Part shown: in pieces, positions 25,927-34,265 of the stretch | Layout: each line of letters starts with the position of its first letter | How positions within the stretch are numbered: position 1 is the stretch's first letter | NCBI GenBank assembly: GCA_016707895.1 | Contig: JADJGV010000011.1 | Location: 248,001-312,000 of the forward strand | Direction: 5' to 3' | From: Myxococcales bacterium | GTDB taxonomy: Bacteria; Myxococcota_A; Polyangia; Haliangiales; Haliangiaceae | DNA: 64,000 nt | Made by a program: the position numbers and the translations under genes | The notes under the pieces: generated by a model | Database searches by the model: none | What the model saw: only the letters and a program-made list of their open reading frames with translations | What the model was told of the DNA's origin: nothing

Positions 25927-26091
25927 GCGGACGCGCCAACGATACCGAGCCTCGGCCCCGCCCGCACTCGCGAACCACGCCGCGACACCTGCGGATCCCG
26001 CCAACGGCGGCGGCCGCGCCTGGCGCGATCGGTTGGTCAGCTGGCGCGACCCGCGATTGGCGTGGCGCGCGGCCACCTCTAGAAGGAATGC

Positions 26092-26610
26092 ATGCGGCAC
26101 CTGGCGCTGAGCTTCGCGGTGATCGCGGTCGCGGCCGTCCCGGCGCGCGCCGAGCCCCGCGGCTTCACGATCGGCGCCCGGCCGGTGTGGTTCGTGACCG
26201 GCGGCGTGACCACCGGCGGCACCGTCGCGCTGGCCGACCGCGGCGCGCTGTTCGGCGGCGAGCTCGGGCTGGTCCGCATCCGCGACCGCCAGGTCGTCGG
26301 CGTCTACGTCGACGGCCTCTACGACTTCGGCGTCGACGCCGCGCTGGTCACCGCCGGCCCCGAGCTCGCGATCATCCGGCGCTCGCCGAGCATGCCGCTG
26401 GCGCTGGGCGTCGACGGCGGCGGCGCGCTCCGGTTCGGCGACGACGGCGGCCTCGGCGCCACCGGGCGGGTGTTCCTCACCGTGGCCGGCGCGGTGTCGC
26501 TGTACGGCCGCTACGTGTTCATCGACGGCGACGCCGACCGCCACGCGGCGCAGGTGGGTCTGACGCTCAAGTTCCCGCTCGCCGCGCCGTTCGGCGCCGG
26601 CGCGCGCTGA
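26092..26610 (+). CDS. Small exported beta-barrel-like protein
   Basis: Encodes 172 aa. AGAAGGA lies just upstream of the ATG at 26092, and a signal peptide ends PARA|EP. The mature protein is Gly-rich with alternating hydrophobic strands (GALFGGELGLVRIRD, GVYVDGLYDFGVDAA) and ends with a strand-like VGLTLKFPL, in keeping with an 8-strand outer-membrane barrel. The stop is 10 bp before the molybdenum-hydroxylase operon, so it is the probable first gene of that operon. Its role there (for example substrate passage) is inference. Confidence 0.65.
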   Translation: MRHLALSFAVIAVAAVPARAEPRGFTIGARPVWFVTGGVTTGGTVALADRGALFGGELGLVRIRDRQVVGVYVDGLYDFGVDAALVTAGPELAIIRRSPSMPLALGVDGGGALRFGDDGGLGATGRVFLTVAGAVSLYGRYVFIDGDADRHAAQVGLTLKFPLAAPFGAGAR

Positions 26611-26620
26611 CGGAGGGATC

Positions 26621-27091
26621 ATGAAGCTCCGGGTCAACGGTCAACCTGCCACGCTCGACATCCCCGACGACGTCCCGCTCCTGTGGGCGATCCGCGAAGA
26701 GCTGGGGCTGACCGGCACCAAGTTCGGCTGCGGCGCCGCGCAGTGCGGCGCGTGCACCGTGCTGGTCGACGGCCAGGCGCGGCGATCGTGCGTCACCGCG
26801 GTCGGCGACGTCGCCGACCACGAGGTCACCACCGTCGAGGGCCTGGCCGCCGCCGGCACGCTGCACGCGGTCCAGCAGGCGTGGCTCGACGAGAACGTCC
26901 CGCAGTGCGGCTACTGCCAGGTCGGGCAGATCATGGCGGCGGTCGCGCTGCTCGCCGCGCGCCCCGATCCCACCGACGACGACATCGACGCGGTGATGAC
27001 CGCCAACCTGTGCCGCTGCGGCACCTACCCGCGCATCCGCCGCGCCATCGCCCGCGCCGCCGCCGCGCTGCGCGCCGGAGGCCAGCCGTGA
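26621..27091 (+). CDS. 2Fe-2S subunit of a xanthine-oxidase-family hydroxylase (IorA/CoxS-like)
   Basis: Encodes 156 aa, with GGAGG SD upstream of the ATG. Two [2Fe-2S] clusters are fully represented: a plant-ferredoxin type (GCGAAQCGACTVLVDG, with the fourth Cys in RRSCVT) and the C-terminal CGYCQVGQIM ... LCRCGTYPRIRRAI. Length and order match the small subunit of isoquinoline 1-oxidoreductase and aldehyde/CO dehydrogenase-type molybdenum hydroxylases. It passes electrons from the Mo centre to an acceptor. It overlaps the next gene by 4 bp (GTGA), a coupled operon. Confidence 0.95.
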   Translation: MKLRVNGQPATLDIPDDVPLLWAIREELGLTGTKFGCGAAQCGACTVLVDGQARRSCVTAVGDVADHEVTTVEGLAAAGTLHAVQQAWLDENVPQCGYCQVGQIMAAVALLAARPDPTDDDIDAVMTANLCRCGTYPRIRRAIARAAAALRAGGQP

Positions 27092-29331
27092 CCGCGCCGA
27101 GCCGCCGCGCGATCCTGCAGGCCGCGCTCGCCGGCGGCGCGCTCAGCGTCGCGGCGTCGCTGCCGGGGTGCGCCGACCCGCGCCGCCAGCGCGTCCGCCA
27201 CGCCGACGCCACCGGCGAGCTGACCACCAGCGCGTTCATCACCGTCCTGCCCAGCGGCGTGATCGCGCTGACCGTGCACAAGGCCGAGATCGGCCAGGGC
27301 GTCACCACCGCCTACGCGACGCTGGTCGCCGAGGAACTCGAGGTCGAGCCCGGCGACCTCGACCTGCACTTCGGCGAGGCCCGCCCCGAGTTCCGCACCA
27401 CCGGGCTCGAGGGCGTGCCGATGTTCGCGATCCAGGCGACCGGCGGCTCGACCAGCACCGCCGAGGGCTACCTGCCGCTGCGCCGCGCCGCCGCGGCCAC
27501 CCGCGAGGTGCTGATCGCCGCCGCCGCCGCGCGCTGGGGCGTGCCCGCGCGCGAGTGCGCGGCCAAGGCCGGCCAGATCCACCACGCGGCCACCGGCCGC
27601 GCGCTCGGCTACGGCGCGCTCACCCACGACGCCGCGCGCCAGCCCTTGCCCGACGATCCGCCGCTCAAGCCGGCGGCCAGCTTCCGGCTGATCGGCAAGC
27701 ACGGCGCGCGGGTCGACGGCTACGCCAAGGTCACCGGCGCCGCGACCTTCGGCATCGACGTGGTCGTGCCCGACATGGTGTGCGCCGCGGCGATCCACGG
27801 GCCGCAGTACGGCGCGCGCGCGAAGGCGGTGCGCGACGCCGCCGCGCGCCGGAGCCCGGGCGTGATCGACGTGCTCAGCCTGCCGTGGGGCGTGGCGGTG
27901 GTGGCGGCGAAGTTCTGGCAAGCGCAGCGCGCCGCGCGGCTGGTCGAGATCGACTGGCACGACGGCGCCACCGCCGGCCTCGACAGCGACGCGATGCTGG
28001 CCGCGGCCCGCGCGCACGCCGGCGCGGGCGCCGCGGTGCGCGACGACGGCGACGCCGGGGCCGCGATCGCCCGCGCGCCGAAGCGAATCGCGGCGGTCTA
28101 CGAGGCGCCGTTCCTGGCCCACGCCACGCTCGAGCCGCAGAACTGCGTCGCCGCGGTGCGCGGCCGGGCGGTCGAGATCTGGGCCCCGTGCCAATCGCCC
28201 AGCGCGATCCAGGAGGTCGTGGCCGAGGCGCTCGACGTGCGCGCCGCGGACGTGCGGGTCCACACCACGTTCGCCGGCGGCGGCTTCGGCCGGCGCCTGC
28301 TCGCCGACTACGCCGCGCAGGCCGCGACGATCGCGCGCCGGGTCGGGCGCCCGGTCAAGCTGATCTGGGATCGCGCCAGCGACATGACCCAGGGCTACTA
28401 CCGCCCGGCCAACGTCACCCACGTCCGCGGCGCGATCGACGCCGCCGGCCGCATGACCGGGCTCGCCTACCACAACCTGTCGCAGCCGATCACCGTCGAC
28501 TCCGCCGAGGCGGTGCGCGGCGGCATGCCGCGCTGGCTGCCCGCGCTGTCGCGCCACCTCACGGCGCAGACGATGGTGGCGCTCACCGCCGCCAACACGA
28601 TGATCGATCTGTTCGCCACCGAGGGCGCGCACAACACGCCGTACCGCGTGCCGCACGTCCGCGTCGCCTACACGCCGATCGCCACCGGCCTGCCGGTCGC
28701 GTCGTGGCGCTCGGTCGGCAACTCGGTCAACGGCTTCGTCATCGAGGGGCTGGTCGACGAGCTGGCCCACCTGGCCGGCGCCGATCCGTACCAGTTCCGC
28801 CGCGCCCACCTGGCGTCGGGCTCGCGCGAGCTGCGGGTGCTCGACGCGGTCGCCACGCTCGCCGGCTGGGGCCAGGCGCCGCCCGCCGGCCACGCCTGGG
28901 GCATCGCCCGCCACACCGCGTTCGGCACCGAGGCCGCCCAGGTCGCCGAGGTCGCGATCGTCGCCGGGCGCATCCGGGTCACGCGGGTGTGGTGCGCGGT
29001 CGAGTGCGGCCAGGTCGTCAACCCCGACCTGGTGCGCGCGCAGCTCGAGGGCGGCGTCGTCTTCGGGCTGTCGGCCGCGCTGGATCAGGCGATCACGCTC
29101 GCGGACGGCGTGGTGCAGCAGCGCACCTACGATCAGTTCCCGCCGGTGCGCATGGCCGACTGCCCGCGCATCGAGGTCGCGATCGTCCCCAGCGACGCGG
29201 CGCCGACCGGCGTCGGCGAGCCCGGCGTGCCGCCGATCGCGCCGGCGGTGGCCAACGCGATCTTCGCGCTGACCGGCCGTCGCTTGCGCCGGATGCCGCT
29301 GCAGCGCGCCTACCAGGAGTGGAAGCCATGA
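27088..29331 (+). CDS. Molybdopterin-binding subunit of a xanthine-oxidase-family hydroxylase (IorB-like)
   Basis: Encodes 747 aa from the GTG at 27088 that overlaps the preceding stop. The N-terminus has a Tat signal (SRRAILQAALAGGALS), so the folded cofactor-loaded complex is exported. Family features include the GQG-type motif KAEIGQGVTTAY, the Mo-cofactor loop TFAGGGFGRRL, and the catalytic Glu in GVGEPGVPPIAPAVANAI near the C-terminus. Length and layout match single-chain IorB-type subunits. Likely substrates are N-heterocycles or aldehydes, and this is not resolvable by eye. With the 2Fe-2S subunit before it and a diheme cytochrome after it, it forms a periplasmic hydroxylase feeding the respiratory chain. 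Confidence 0.93.
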   Translation: MTAPSRRAILQAALAGGALSVAASLPGCADPRRQRVRHADATGELTTSAFITVLPSGVIALTVHKAEIGQGVTTAYATLVAEELEVEPGDLDLHFGEARPEFRTTGLEGVPMFAIQATGGSTSTAEGYLPLRRAAAATREVLIAAAAARWGVPARECAAKAGQIHHAATGRALGYGALTHDAARQPLPDDPPLKPAASFRLIGKHGARVDGYAKVTGAATFGIDVVVPDMVCAAAIHGPQYGARAKAVRDAAARRSPGVIDVLSLPWGVAVVAAKFWQAQRAARLVEIDWHDGATAGLDSDAMLAAARAHAGAGAAVRDDGDAGAAIARAPKRIAAVYEAPFLAHATLEPQNCVAAVRGRAVEIWAPCQSPSAIQEVVAEALDVRAADVRVHTTFAGGGFGRRLLADYAAQAATIARRVGRPVKLIWDRASDMTQGYYRPANVTHVRGAIDAAGRMTGLAYHNLSQPITVDSAEAVRGGMPRWLPALSRHLTAQTMVALTAANTMIDLFATEGAHNTPYRVPHVRVAYTPIATGLPVASWRSVGNSVNGFVIEGLVDELAHLAGADPYQFRRAHLASGSRELRVLDAVATLAGWGQAPPAGHAWGIARHTAFGTEAAQVAEVAIVAGRIRVTRVWCAVECGQVVNPDLVRAQLEGGVVFGLSAALDQAITLADGVVQQRTYDQFPPVRMADCPRIEVAIVPSDAAPTGVGEPGVPPIAPAVANAIFALTGRRLRRMPLQRAYQEWKP

Positions 29332-29915
29332 CCCGCACCGCCGCGCTCGCCCTCGCGCTGTGCGCCGCCGCCGCGATCGCGCGCGGCGACGAGCCGCCCA
29401 CCGTCGCCCCCACCGTCGCCCCCACCGTCGACGCCGCCGCCGGCGCCCGCGCGTTCGCCACCGTCGCCCGCGTGCTGCAGTCGCCGCGCTGCCAGAACTG
29501 CCACCCGGCCGGCGATCGCCCGCTGCAGGGCGACCGCGGCCGCCCCCACCGCATGAACATCAGCCGCACGAGCGTCGCCGCGGGGCTGACCTGCGGCGCG
29601 TGCCACCAGTCGGCCAACGCCGATCGGCTCGGCGTCGTCGGCGGCCCGCCGGGCGCGCCGCACTGGGGCCTGCCGCCGGCCGCGACCCCGATGATCTTCC
29701 AGGGCCGCTCGCCGGCGGCGCTGTGCGCGCAGCTCAAGGATCCCGCGCAGACCGGCGGCCGCGATCTGCCGGCGCTCCTGCACCACGTCGCCAGCGATCC
29801 GCTGGTGCTGTGGGGGTGGTCGCCCGGCGGGAGACGCACGCCGCCCCCGGTGCCGCACGCCGCGTTCGTGGAGGCGTTCACGACCTGGGTCGCGTCCGGC
29901 GGCGCCTGTCCGTGA
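29328..29915 (+). CDS. Diheme c-type cytochrome
   Basis: Encodes 195 aa. The ATG overlaps the upstream stop (ATGA). A signal peptide ends near IARG|DEP, followed by a TVAP repeat linker. Two haem motifs are present, CQNCH and CGACH (about residues 58 and 86). Possible distal Met or His ligands are in RPHRMNI and TPMIF. This small cytochrome is the expected electron acceptor for the molybdenum hydroxylase encoded just before it. Confidence 0.92.
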   Translation: MTRTAALALALCAAAAIARGDEPPTVAPTVAPTVDAAAGARAFATVARVLQSPRCQNCHPAGDRPLQGDRGRPHRMNISRTSVAAGLTCGACHQSANADRLGVVGGPPGAPHWGLPPAATPMIFQGRSPAALCAQLKDPAQTGGRDLPALLHHVASDPLVLWGWSPGGRRTPPPVPHAAFVEAFTTWVASGGACP

Positions 29916-30126
29916 TCCGGACGGCCCGCGATTTCGCGCTTGACGATCGCGCGCGAGTCTCGTAGAAGCATCGTGCCTCGCCGATGTCCCCGGCGAGGTC
30001 CGTAGCGGGGTGGCAGAGGTCGGGCATCGCAGGACGCGATGTGCTCCTCGGTCGGCACGACGGTGCGCGCTCTCACCAGCGCGTCCACGCAGTCGCGTCC
30101 CGGCGCCAACCCGTCGGCCAGGGAAA

Positions 30127-30154
30127 GAGGGTTCGACTCCCTCCGGCTCCGCCA
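30127..30154 (+). ncRNA. tRNA 3'-half-like sequence (T arm, acceptor strand, CCA)
   Basis: GAGGG + TTCGACT + CCCTC (30127-30143) is a perfect 5-bp T stem with a canonical 7-base T loop. CGGCTCC, a discriminator G and encoded CCA follow at 30144-30154. No canonical 5' half (an acceptor strand such as GGAGCCG with D and anticodon arms) is found in the 210 bases upstream. Instead GGAGCTG, which can pair with CGGCTCC, occurs just after the CCA at 30160, followed by 4-bp and 5-bp hairpins in D-arm and anticodon-arm spacing, but without the conserved U8 and U33. It may be an integration-site remnant, a degenerate or permuted tRNA, or coincidence. No tRNA identity is assigned. Confidence 0.35.
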
Positions 30155-30532
30155 TCTATGGAGCTGACGCCGAACGGTCCGGCACTGGGTCGCCATCCCA
30201 GCTCCCGACGCTGTCTGGAACACAGCGAAAAAACTTGGCCGGTCGGTCGGGGGTAGCCTCGACGACGCGGCTCGCCGCGCCGTCAGCCGCACCTCGACCG
30301 GGCGTCACGCCCCAGCCGCACCGCCGCGATCCGCCACGCCGACGACGTCGACGCGGTCCGTCGCGATCCGCTGCGACCACGGCCGTGCCGCTCGCTCGCG
30401 ATCGGTCCCGCCGCCGCCGCTCGTCGATCGCCGCGCTCGTCTCCGGACGCGCGTCGCGCCGCCGACCGTCGACGGTCCTGGCCGCCCCCCGCCGACCACC
30501 CTTTCCCGCCCTGCAAGGAAGGCAGGTGTCCC
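30155..30532. other. Non-coding stretch with stable inverted repeats
   Basis: No convincing gene is seen. GGAGCTG at 30160-30166 can also pair perfectly with CAGCTCC at 30199-30205, enclosing GCCG/CGGC (30169-30183) and GGG/CCC hairpins. CGCTGT/ACAGCG at 30208-30226 forms a further 6-bp hairpin with a 7-base loop. From 30240 to 30510 I see only GC-rich sequence with no signal. An AAGGAAGG ribosome-binding region for the slipin gene is at about 30513-30522. Confidence 0.5.
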
Positions 30533-31618
30533 ATGAAGACGATCACGATCCCGATTACCCAGCGTGCCGTGCTCACCAAGCACGGCGTCCCCGTCCGCGC
30601 GCTCGCGCCCGGCAAGCACGGCTTCTGGACCGGCGCCTACGACGTCGTCCGCTTCGAGCGCAACGACCTGGTGTTCGACGCCGCGCCCGAGCTGCGCGCC
30701 GTCATGCCGGCCGGCTGGTACGCCGAGGCCACCGTCGGCCCGCGCCAGCGCGGCGTGCTGTGGAAGCACGGCCGCCCGGCGAAGTTCCTGCGCCCCGGCA
30801 CCCACCGCTACTGGGCCGGCGATGACGGCGTCGAGCTGCGGGTCTACGACGTCGACCAGCCGATGCCCGAGCTGACCGACGAGCTGCGCGCGCTGCTCCC
30901 GGCGGCCGAGCTGCTCGACGTCACCGTGCAGCAGCACCAGCGCGGCCTCAAGTACGTCAGCGGCCGGTTCGCCGAGCAGCTCGGCCCGGGCCGCTACCTG
31001 TGCTGGAACCCGCCCGACGCCAAGGTCGCGATCGCGGTGCTCGACACCCGCCGCCAGCAGCTCAACGTGCCGGCCCAGGAGCTGATGACCAAGGACAAGG
31101 TCACGCTGCGCCTGACGCTGACCCTCGAGTACGCGCCCACCGATCTGCCGGTGGCGATCCACGCGGTCGCCGACCTGCGCGAGGCGCTGTACCTCGAGGT
31201 GCAGCTGGCCGCCCGCGACTACCTCGGCGCGGCCACGCTCGACGAGCTGCTCGAGGGCCGCGAGGCCATGACCCGCTACCTCGAGGCGCGGGTGGTGCCG
31301 CGGGCCAAGGAGCTCGGCGTCGACGTGGCGCGGGTCGGCGTCAAGGACGTCGTCCTGCCCGGCGAGATGAAGACGCTGCTCAACCGCGTCATCGAGGCCG
31401 AGAAGGAGGCCGCCGCCAACGTCATCACCCGGCGCGAGGAGGCGGCCGCGACCCGCAGCATGGCCAACACCGCGCGCGCGTTCGCCGAGCAGCCGCTGCT
31501 CCTGGAGCTCAAGCGGCTCGAGACGCTGAAGGAGATCGCGGGCAAGGTCGGCGCGATCAAGCTGGTGATGGGCGCCGAGGGCGTGCAGCGCCTGCTCGGC
31601 GACGGCAAGCCGGCGTGA
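30533..31618 (+). CDS. Slipin/SPFH-domain protein
   Basis: Encodes 361 aa. The middle 180 residues match the SPFH/band-7 core of the slipin group: VDVTVQQHQRG-type start (LLDVTVQQHQRGLKYVSGRF), LGPGRYLCWNP, LDTRRQQLNVPAQELMTKDKVTLRLTLTLEY and KELGVDVARVGVKDVVLPGEMK. A coiled-coil-rich tail (EAEKEAAANVITRREEAAATRSMANTA) is the usual oligomerisation region. The N-terminal 100 residues contain two repeated copies of a short motif (LAPGKHGFW and LRPGTHRYW), also seen in duplicated slipins. There is no strong membrane helix, unlike stomatin, so it may be peripheral. Such proteins form scaffolds or microdomains at membranes. Confidence 0.9.
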   Translation: MKTITIPITQRAVLTKHGVPVRALAPGKHGFWTGAYDVVRFERNDLVFDAAPELRAVMPAGWYAEATVGPRQRGVLWKHGRPAKFLRPGTHRYWAGDDGVELRVYDVDQPMPELTDELRALLPAAELLDVTVQQHQRGLKYVSGRFAEQLGPGRYLCWNPPDAKVAIAVLDTRRQQLNVPAQELMTKDKVTLRLTLTLEYAPTDLPVAIHAVADLREALYLEVQLAARDYLGAATLDELLEGREAMTRYLEARVVPRAKELGVDVARVGVKDVVLPGEMKTLLNRVIEAEKEAAANVITRREEAAATRSMANTARAFAEQPLLLELKRLETLKEIAGKVGAIKLVMGAEGVQRLLGDGKPA

Positions 31619-31636
31619 CGGGGCGGCGGGGCCGGC

Positions 31637-31662
31637 GGGTCCGCAACCTTGGTTGTGGTCCC
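31637..31662. repeat. Short perfect-type hairpin after the slipin gene
   Basis: GGGTCCGCAACC and GGTTGTGGTCCC pair, with one T-T mismatch and one GU, around a 2-base turn. It may act as a transcript end. No T-run follows. The rest of the 31619-31890 gap shows no feature. Confidence 0.35.
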
Positions 31663-31890
31663 GTCGCGGATCGCCTCGCCGCGCCGTGAACCGCCGCGCA
31701 CGTCGTCGGGATCCACCACGCAGCGCCGACACTGCCGCGAGATCCCGCGCACGTGAACCGGCGGTGACAGCGCGGCGGAGATCGACGACTTGGCCGTCGC
31801 GCGTTTCGCCGCGCGCGGCGGTTCCGGACATCGGTGTCGCGGCCCACGACCTGCCGCGACGTGGCACGCGCCGTGAAAAGCGCGGCGGCC

Positions 31891-32448
31891 ATGCCCACGC
31901 ATGTTCACCCCACCATCCTCCTCTCCTCCCTCACCCTCGCCGTCGTCGCGTCGTCCCTCGCCGCGTCGCCGGCCACCGCCGACGGCGCCGATCCGCGCGT
32001 CGCGGTCACCGTCTCGCCGTTGCACCTGTTCGTGCCGATGGCCGAGGTCACCGTCGAGGCGCGCGTGGCGCCGCGGCTCGGCGTCGCCGTGATCGGCGGC
32101 GTCGGCGCGGTTCGCGACGCCGCGACCGACGAGCGCATCCGCCTGTTCGAGGGCGGCGCCAGCGCGCGCTACTACGTCCTCGGCTCGTTCCGCCACGGCC
32201 TCCAGCTGGGTGCCGAGGCGCTGTACGTCCACGCCGACGCCACCGCCGACGCCACCGGCGTCCAGGCCGCCGGCCTCGGGCTGTCGCCCTTCGTCGGCTA
32301 CAAGTGGACCCACCGCACCGGCGTCACCATCGATGCGCAGCTCGGCGCGACCTACCTGGCCGCGCGCGCCGAGGCCGACACCGGCGCCACCGCGGACACG
32401 CGCGACGTCGCGCCGATGCTGAACCTGAACCTCGGCTACAGCTTCTGA
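31891..32448 (+). CDS. Small outer-membrane beta-barrel-like protein
   Basis: Encodes 185 aa. I start it at the ATG at 31891, which opens a signal peptide (PTILLSSLTLAVVASSLAASPATA|DG). The mature part is a run of amphipathic strands with Gly/Tyr turns (SARYYVLGSFRHGLQLGAEALYV, LGLSPFVGYKW) and ends MLNLNLGYSF, a C-terminal aromatic as favoured by BAM-inserted barrels. No conserved enzymatic residues. Likely an 8-stranded OmpW/OmpA-type barrel of unknown role. Confidence 0.72.
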   Translation: MPTHVHPTILLSSLTLAVVASSLAASPATADGADPRVAVTVSPLHLFVPMAEVTVEARVAPRLGVAVIGGVGAVRDAATDERIRLFEGGASARYYVLGSFRHGLQLGAEALYVHADATADATGVQAAGLGLSPFVGYKWTHRTGVTIDAQLGATYLAARAEADTGATADTRDVAPMLNLNLGYSF

Positions 32449-32535
32449 ATGACCGTCGCGGCGGCGGCGCGGGCGCGCACGCCGGCGGCCCCGCCCCTTT
32501 GCGATCGCGGCCGGGATCTGATGTAGTGCGCGCGC

Positions 32536-33579
32536 ATGCGTGCCGTGTCTCCTGCTCGCTTCCTCGCCCTGGGTCTCCTCGCGCTCGGCCTCGCCGCCGG
32601 CGGCTGTGATCACAAGGAGCGGTCCACCGCCAACCCCGCCGCCGAGGCCTGGACGGTCGCCGACGGCGCGATGACCAAGCGGATGTCGCAGCTGCGCGAC
32701 CGGCAGAAGGTGCTGGCCGGCCGCGCCGCGGTGCTGGCGGTGCCCGAGGGCACCGAGGACGCGACGCTGGCCTCGGTGATCACCGACGTGCAGGGCCAGC
32801 TCGCGGCGATCGACGCCGCGTGCAACGCCGCCGAGGGCGCGCTGAACCAGGCCCGCACCGACGCCACCGCGGCGCTGGCCACCCCCGATCGGATCGCCGC
32901 GGCCCGCCAGGTCAGCGCCGGCGCCGCCGCGTTCGAGACCGCGGCCAAGGCCGCCGACGGCGTCATGAACGGCGTCGAGCCGCGGATCGTGACCGGCGAG
33001 CAGATCATGAAGCGCCTGCTGGCCCAGCTGGCCGCCGCGGTCGCGCAGCTGCAGCGGCTGGCCGCCGAGGGCGGCACCGCCGACTTCTCGGACATCGACT
33101 TCCAGGTCGGCAGCGCCGAGTTCGACTTCACCCACCCGGCCAGCAAGGCCACCCTCGAGCGGCTGGTCAAGTTCGGCTCGAGCTGCCCCGAGCTGCGGTT
33201 CGCGCTGACCGGCTTCACCTCGAAGGAGGGCGTCGCGGCGCGCAACAAGGCGCTGAGCGAGGCCCGCGCCGAGGCGGTCAAGGCCTACCTGGTGGGGCAG
33301 GGCGTTCCGGCCGCGGCGATCGAGCGCACCGCCGGCCTGGGCTCGGCGACGACGCTGGTCGACGAGCCCGATCCGGGCACGCCGGCCGAGGCGGCGATGC
33401 CGCCCGCGCAGCTGGACCTGATCCGCCGCAAGAACCGCCGGGTCAACGTCGAGGTCATCACGCCGTGCCCGGCCACGCCGACCGCCGCGGCCCCGACGCA
33501 GGTGCCGCCCGGCCCGCCGCCGACTCCGCCCGCCGTCGAGCGCCCGATCGCGCCGACCGGGCCGGGCGCGCAGCGCTGA
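32536..33579 (+). CDS. OmpA-like peptidoglycan-associated lipoprotein
   Basis: Encodes 347 aa. The signal has lipobox AAGGC (residue 24). A long helical region (about 35-185, Ala/Gln-rich) separates it from an OmpA C-terminal domain at about 195-310. This contains the strand-helix pattern DFSDIDFQVGSAEFDF, LRFALTGFTSKEGVAARNKALSEARAEAVKAYLVGQGV and the closing RRKNRRVNVEV. The conserved Asp-Arg pair that grips diaminopimelate is only partly recognisable (NRRV kept). A Pro-rich tail ends the protein. It probably tethers the outer membrane to peptidoglycan via its helical spacer. Confidence 0.87.
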   Translation: MRAVSPARFLALGLLALGLAAGGCDHKERSTANPAAEAWTVADGAMTKRMSQLRDRQKVLAGRAAVLAVPEGTEDATLASVITDVQGQLAAIDAACNAAEGALNQARTDATAALATPDRIAAARQVSAGAAAFETAAKAADGVMNGVEPRIVTGEQIMKRLLAQLAAAVAQLQRLAAEGGTADFSDIDFQVGSAEFDFTHPASKATLERLVKFGSSCPELRFALTGFTSKEGVAARNKALSEARAEAVKAYLVGQGVPAAAIERTAGLGSATTLVDEPDPGTPAEAAMPPAQLDLIRRKNRRVNVEVITPCPATPTAAAPTQVPPGPPPTPPAVERPIAPTGPGAQR

Positions 33580-33592
33580 CGCCTCCGCGGCG

Positions 33593-34216
33593 CTACTGCC
33601 GCTCGAGGACGCTGATCGGTCGGTACCCCGCGGCCCACGCCGCGTCGGCCAGCCGATCGCCGTGCGGTCCGCGCACGGTGATCACCAGATCGAACCCCGC
33701 CGGGATCACGCCGGCGATGGTCAGGCCCAGCGCCTTGGCCTTGGGGGCCAGCGCCGCCAGGAGGCCGTTGGCGTCGACCCGCGTGAACACCATCCGGGTG
33801 CACGGCCCGTCGAACCGCAGGCTGGAGATCAGCGCCCGCAGCGCGTCGGCGTCGGTGATGATGCCCAGGAGCGCGCCGGTCCCGCGCACCACCGGCAGCG
33901 CCCCGAGCTTGCGGGTGGCCATGAGCTCGGCGGCGTCCTCGAGCGCCGCGGTCGCCAGCGTGGTGACCACCGGGCTCGACATCACCGCCCGCACCTCGCG
34001 CTGCGGCGTACGCCCCTCGCTGGCGCCCACCGAGAACGGGTCGATCGCCTCCCCGCGCAGCAGATCGCTGCGCGTGACCATGCCGATGACGCGGTCCCCC
34101 TTCACCACCGGCAGGTGACGGATCCGATGCTCGGCCATGACCGCCGCGGCCGCGCGCACGGTGACGTCGGGCGTCACCGTGTACGGATCGCGGGTCATCC
34201 AGCTCTCGACGATCAT
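33593..34216 (-). CDS. Twin CBS-domain protein
   Basis: Encodes 207 aa from the ATG at 34216, which gives the canonical start of CBS proteins (MIVESWMTRDPYTVTPDVTV). Two CBS motifs are present: one closing VVKGDRVIGMVTRSDLLRGEA, and one starting VRAVMSSPVVTTLATAALEDAA and closing GALLGIITDADALRALI. The C-terminal 65 residues form an ACT-like alpha/beta add-on (CTRMVFTRVDANGLLAALAPKAKALGL) as in some stand-alone CBS proteins. The pair binds adenine nucleotides as a regulatory module. The regulated partner is unknown. Confidence 0.9.
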   Translation of the reverse strand: MIVESWMTRDPYTVTPDVTVRAAAAVMAEHRIRHLPVVKGDRVIGMVTRSDLLRGEAIDPFSVGASEGRTPQREVRAVMSSPVVTTLATAALEDAAELMATRKLGALPVVRGTGALLGIITDADALRALISSLRFDGPCTRMVFTRVDANGLLAALAPKAKALGLTIAGVIPAGFDLVITVRGPHGDRLADAAWAAGYRPISVLERQ

Positions 34217-34265
34217 GGCGGGTCGATCGTCGAATCGACCGCGCCCGCCGCCCGTGCAGCCCGGG

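Noticed and set aside
30003..30260. A tmRNA, including a permuted two-piece form
   Set aside because: The conserved GGxTTCGAC segment after the 5' acceptor and a short tag reading frame ending in ALAA-stop are both missing, and a standard-size tmRNA does not fit between neighbours.
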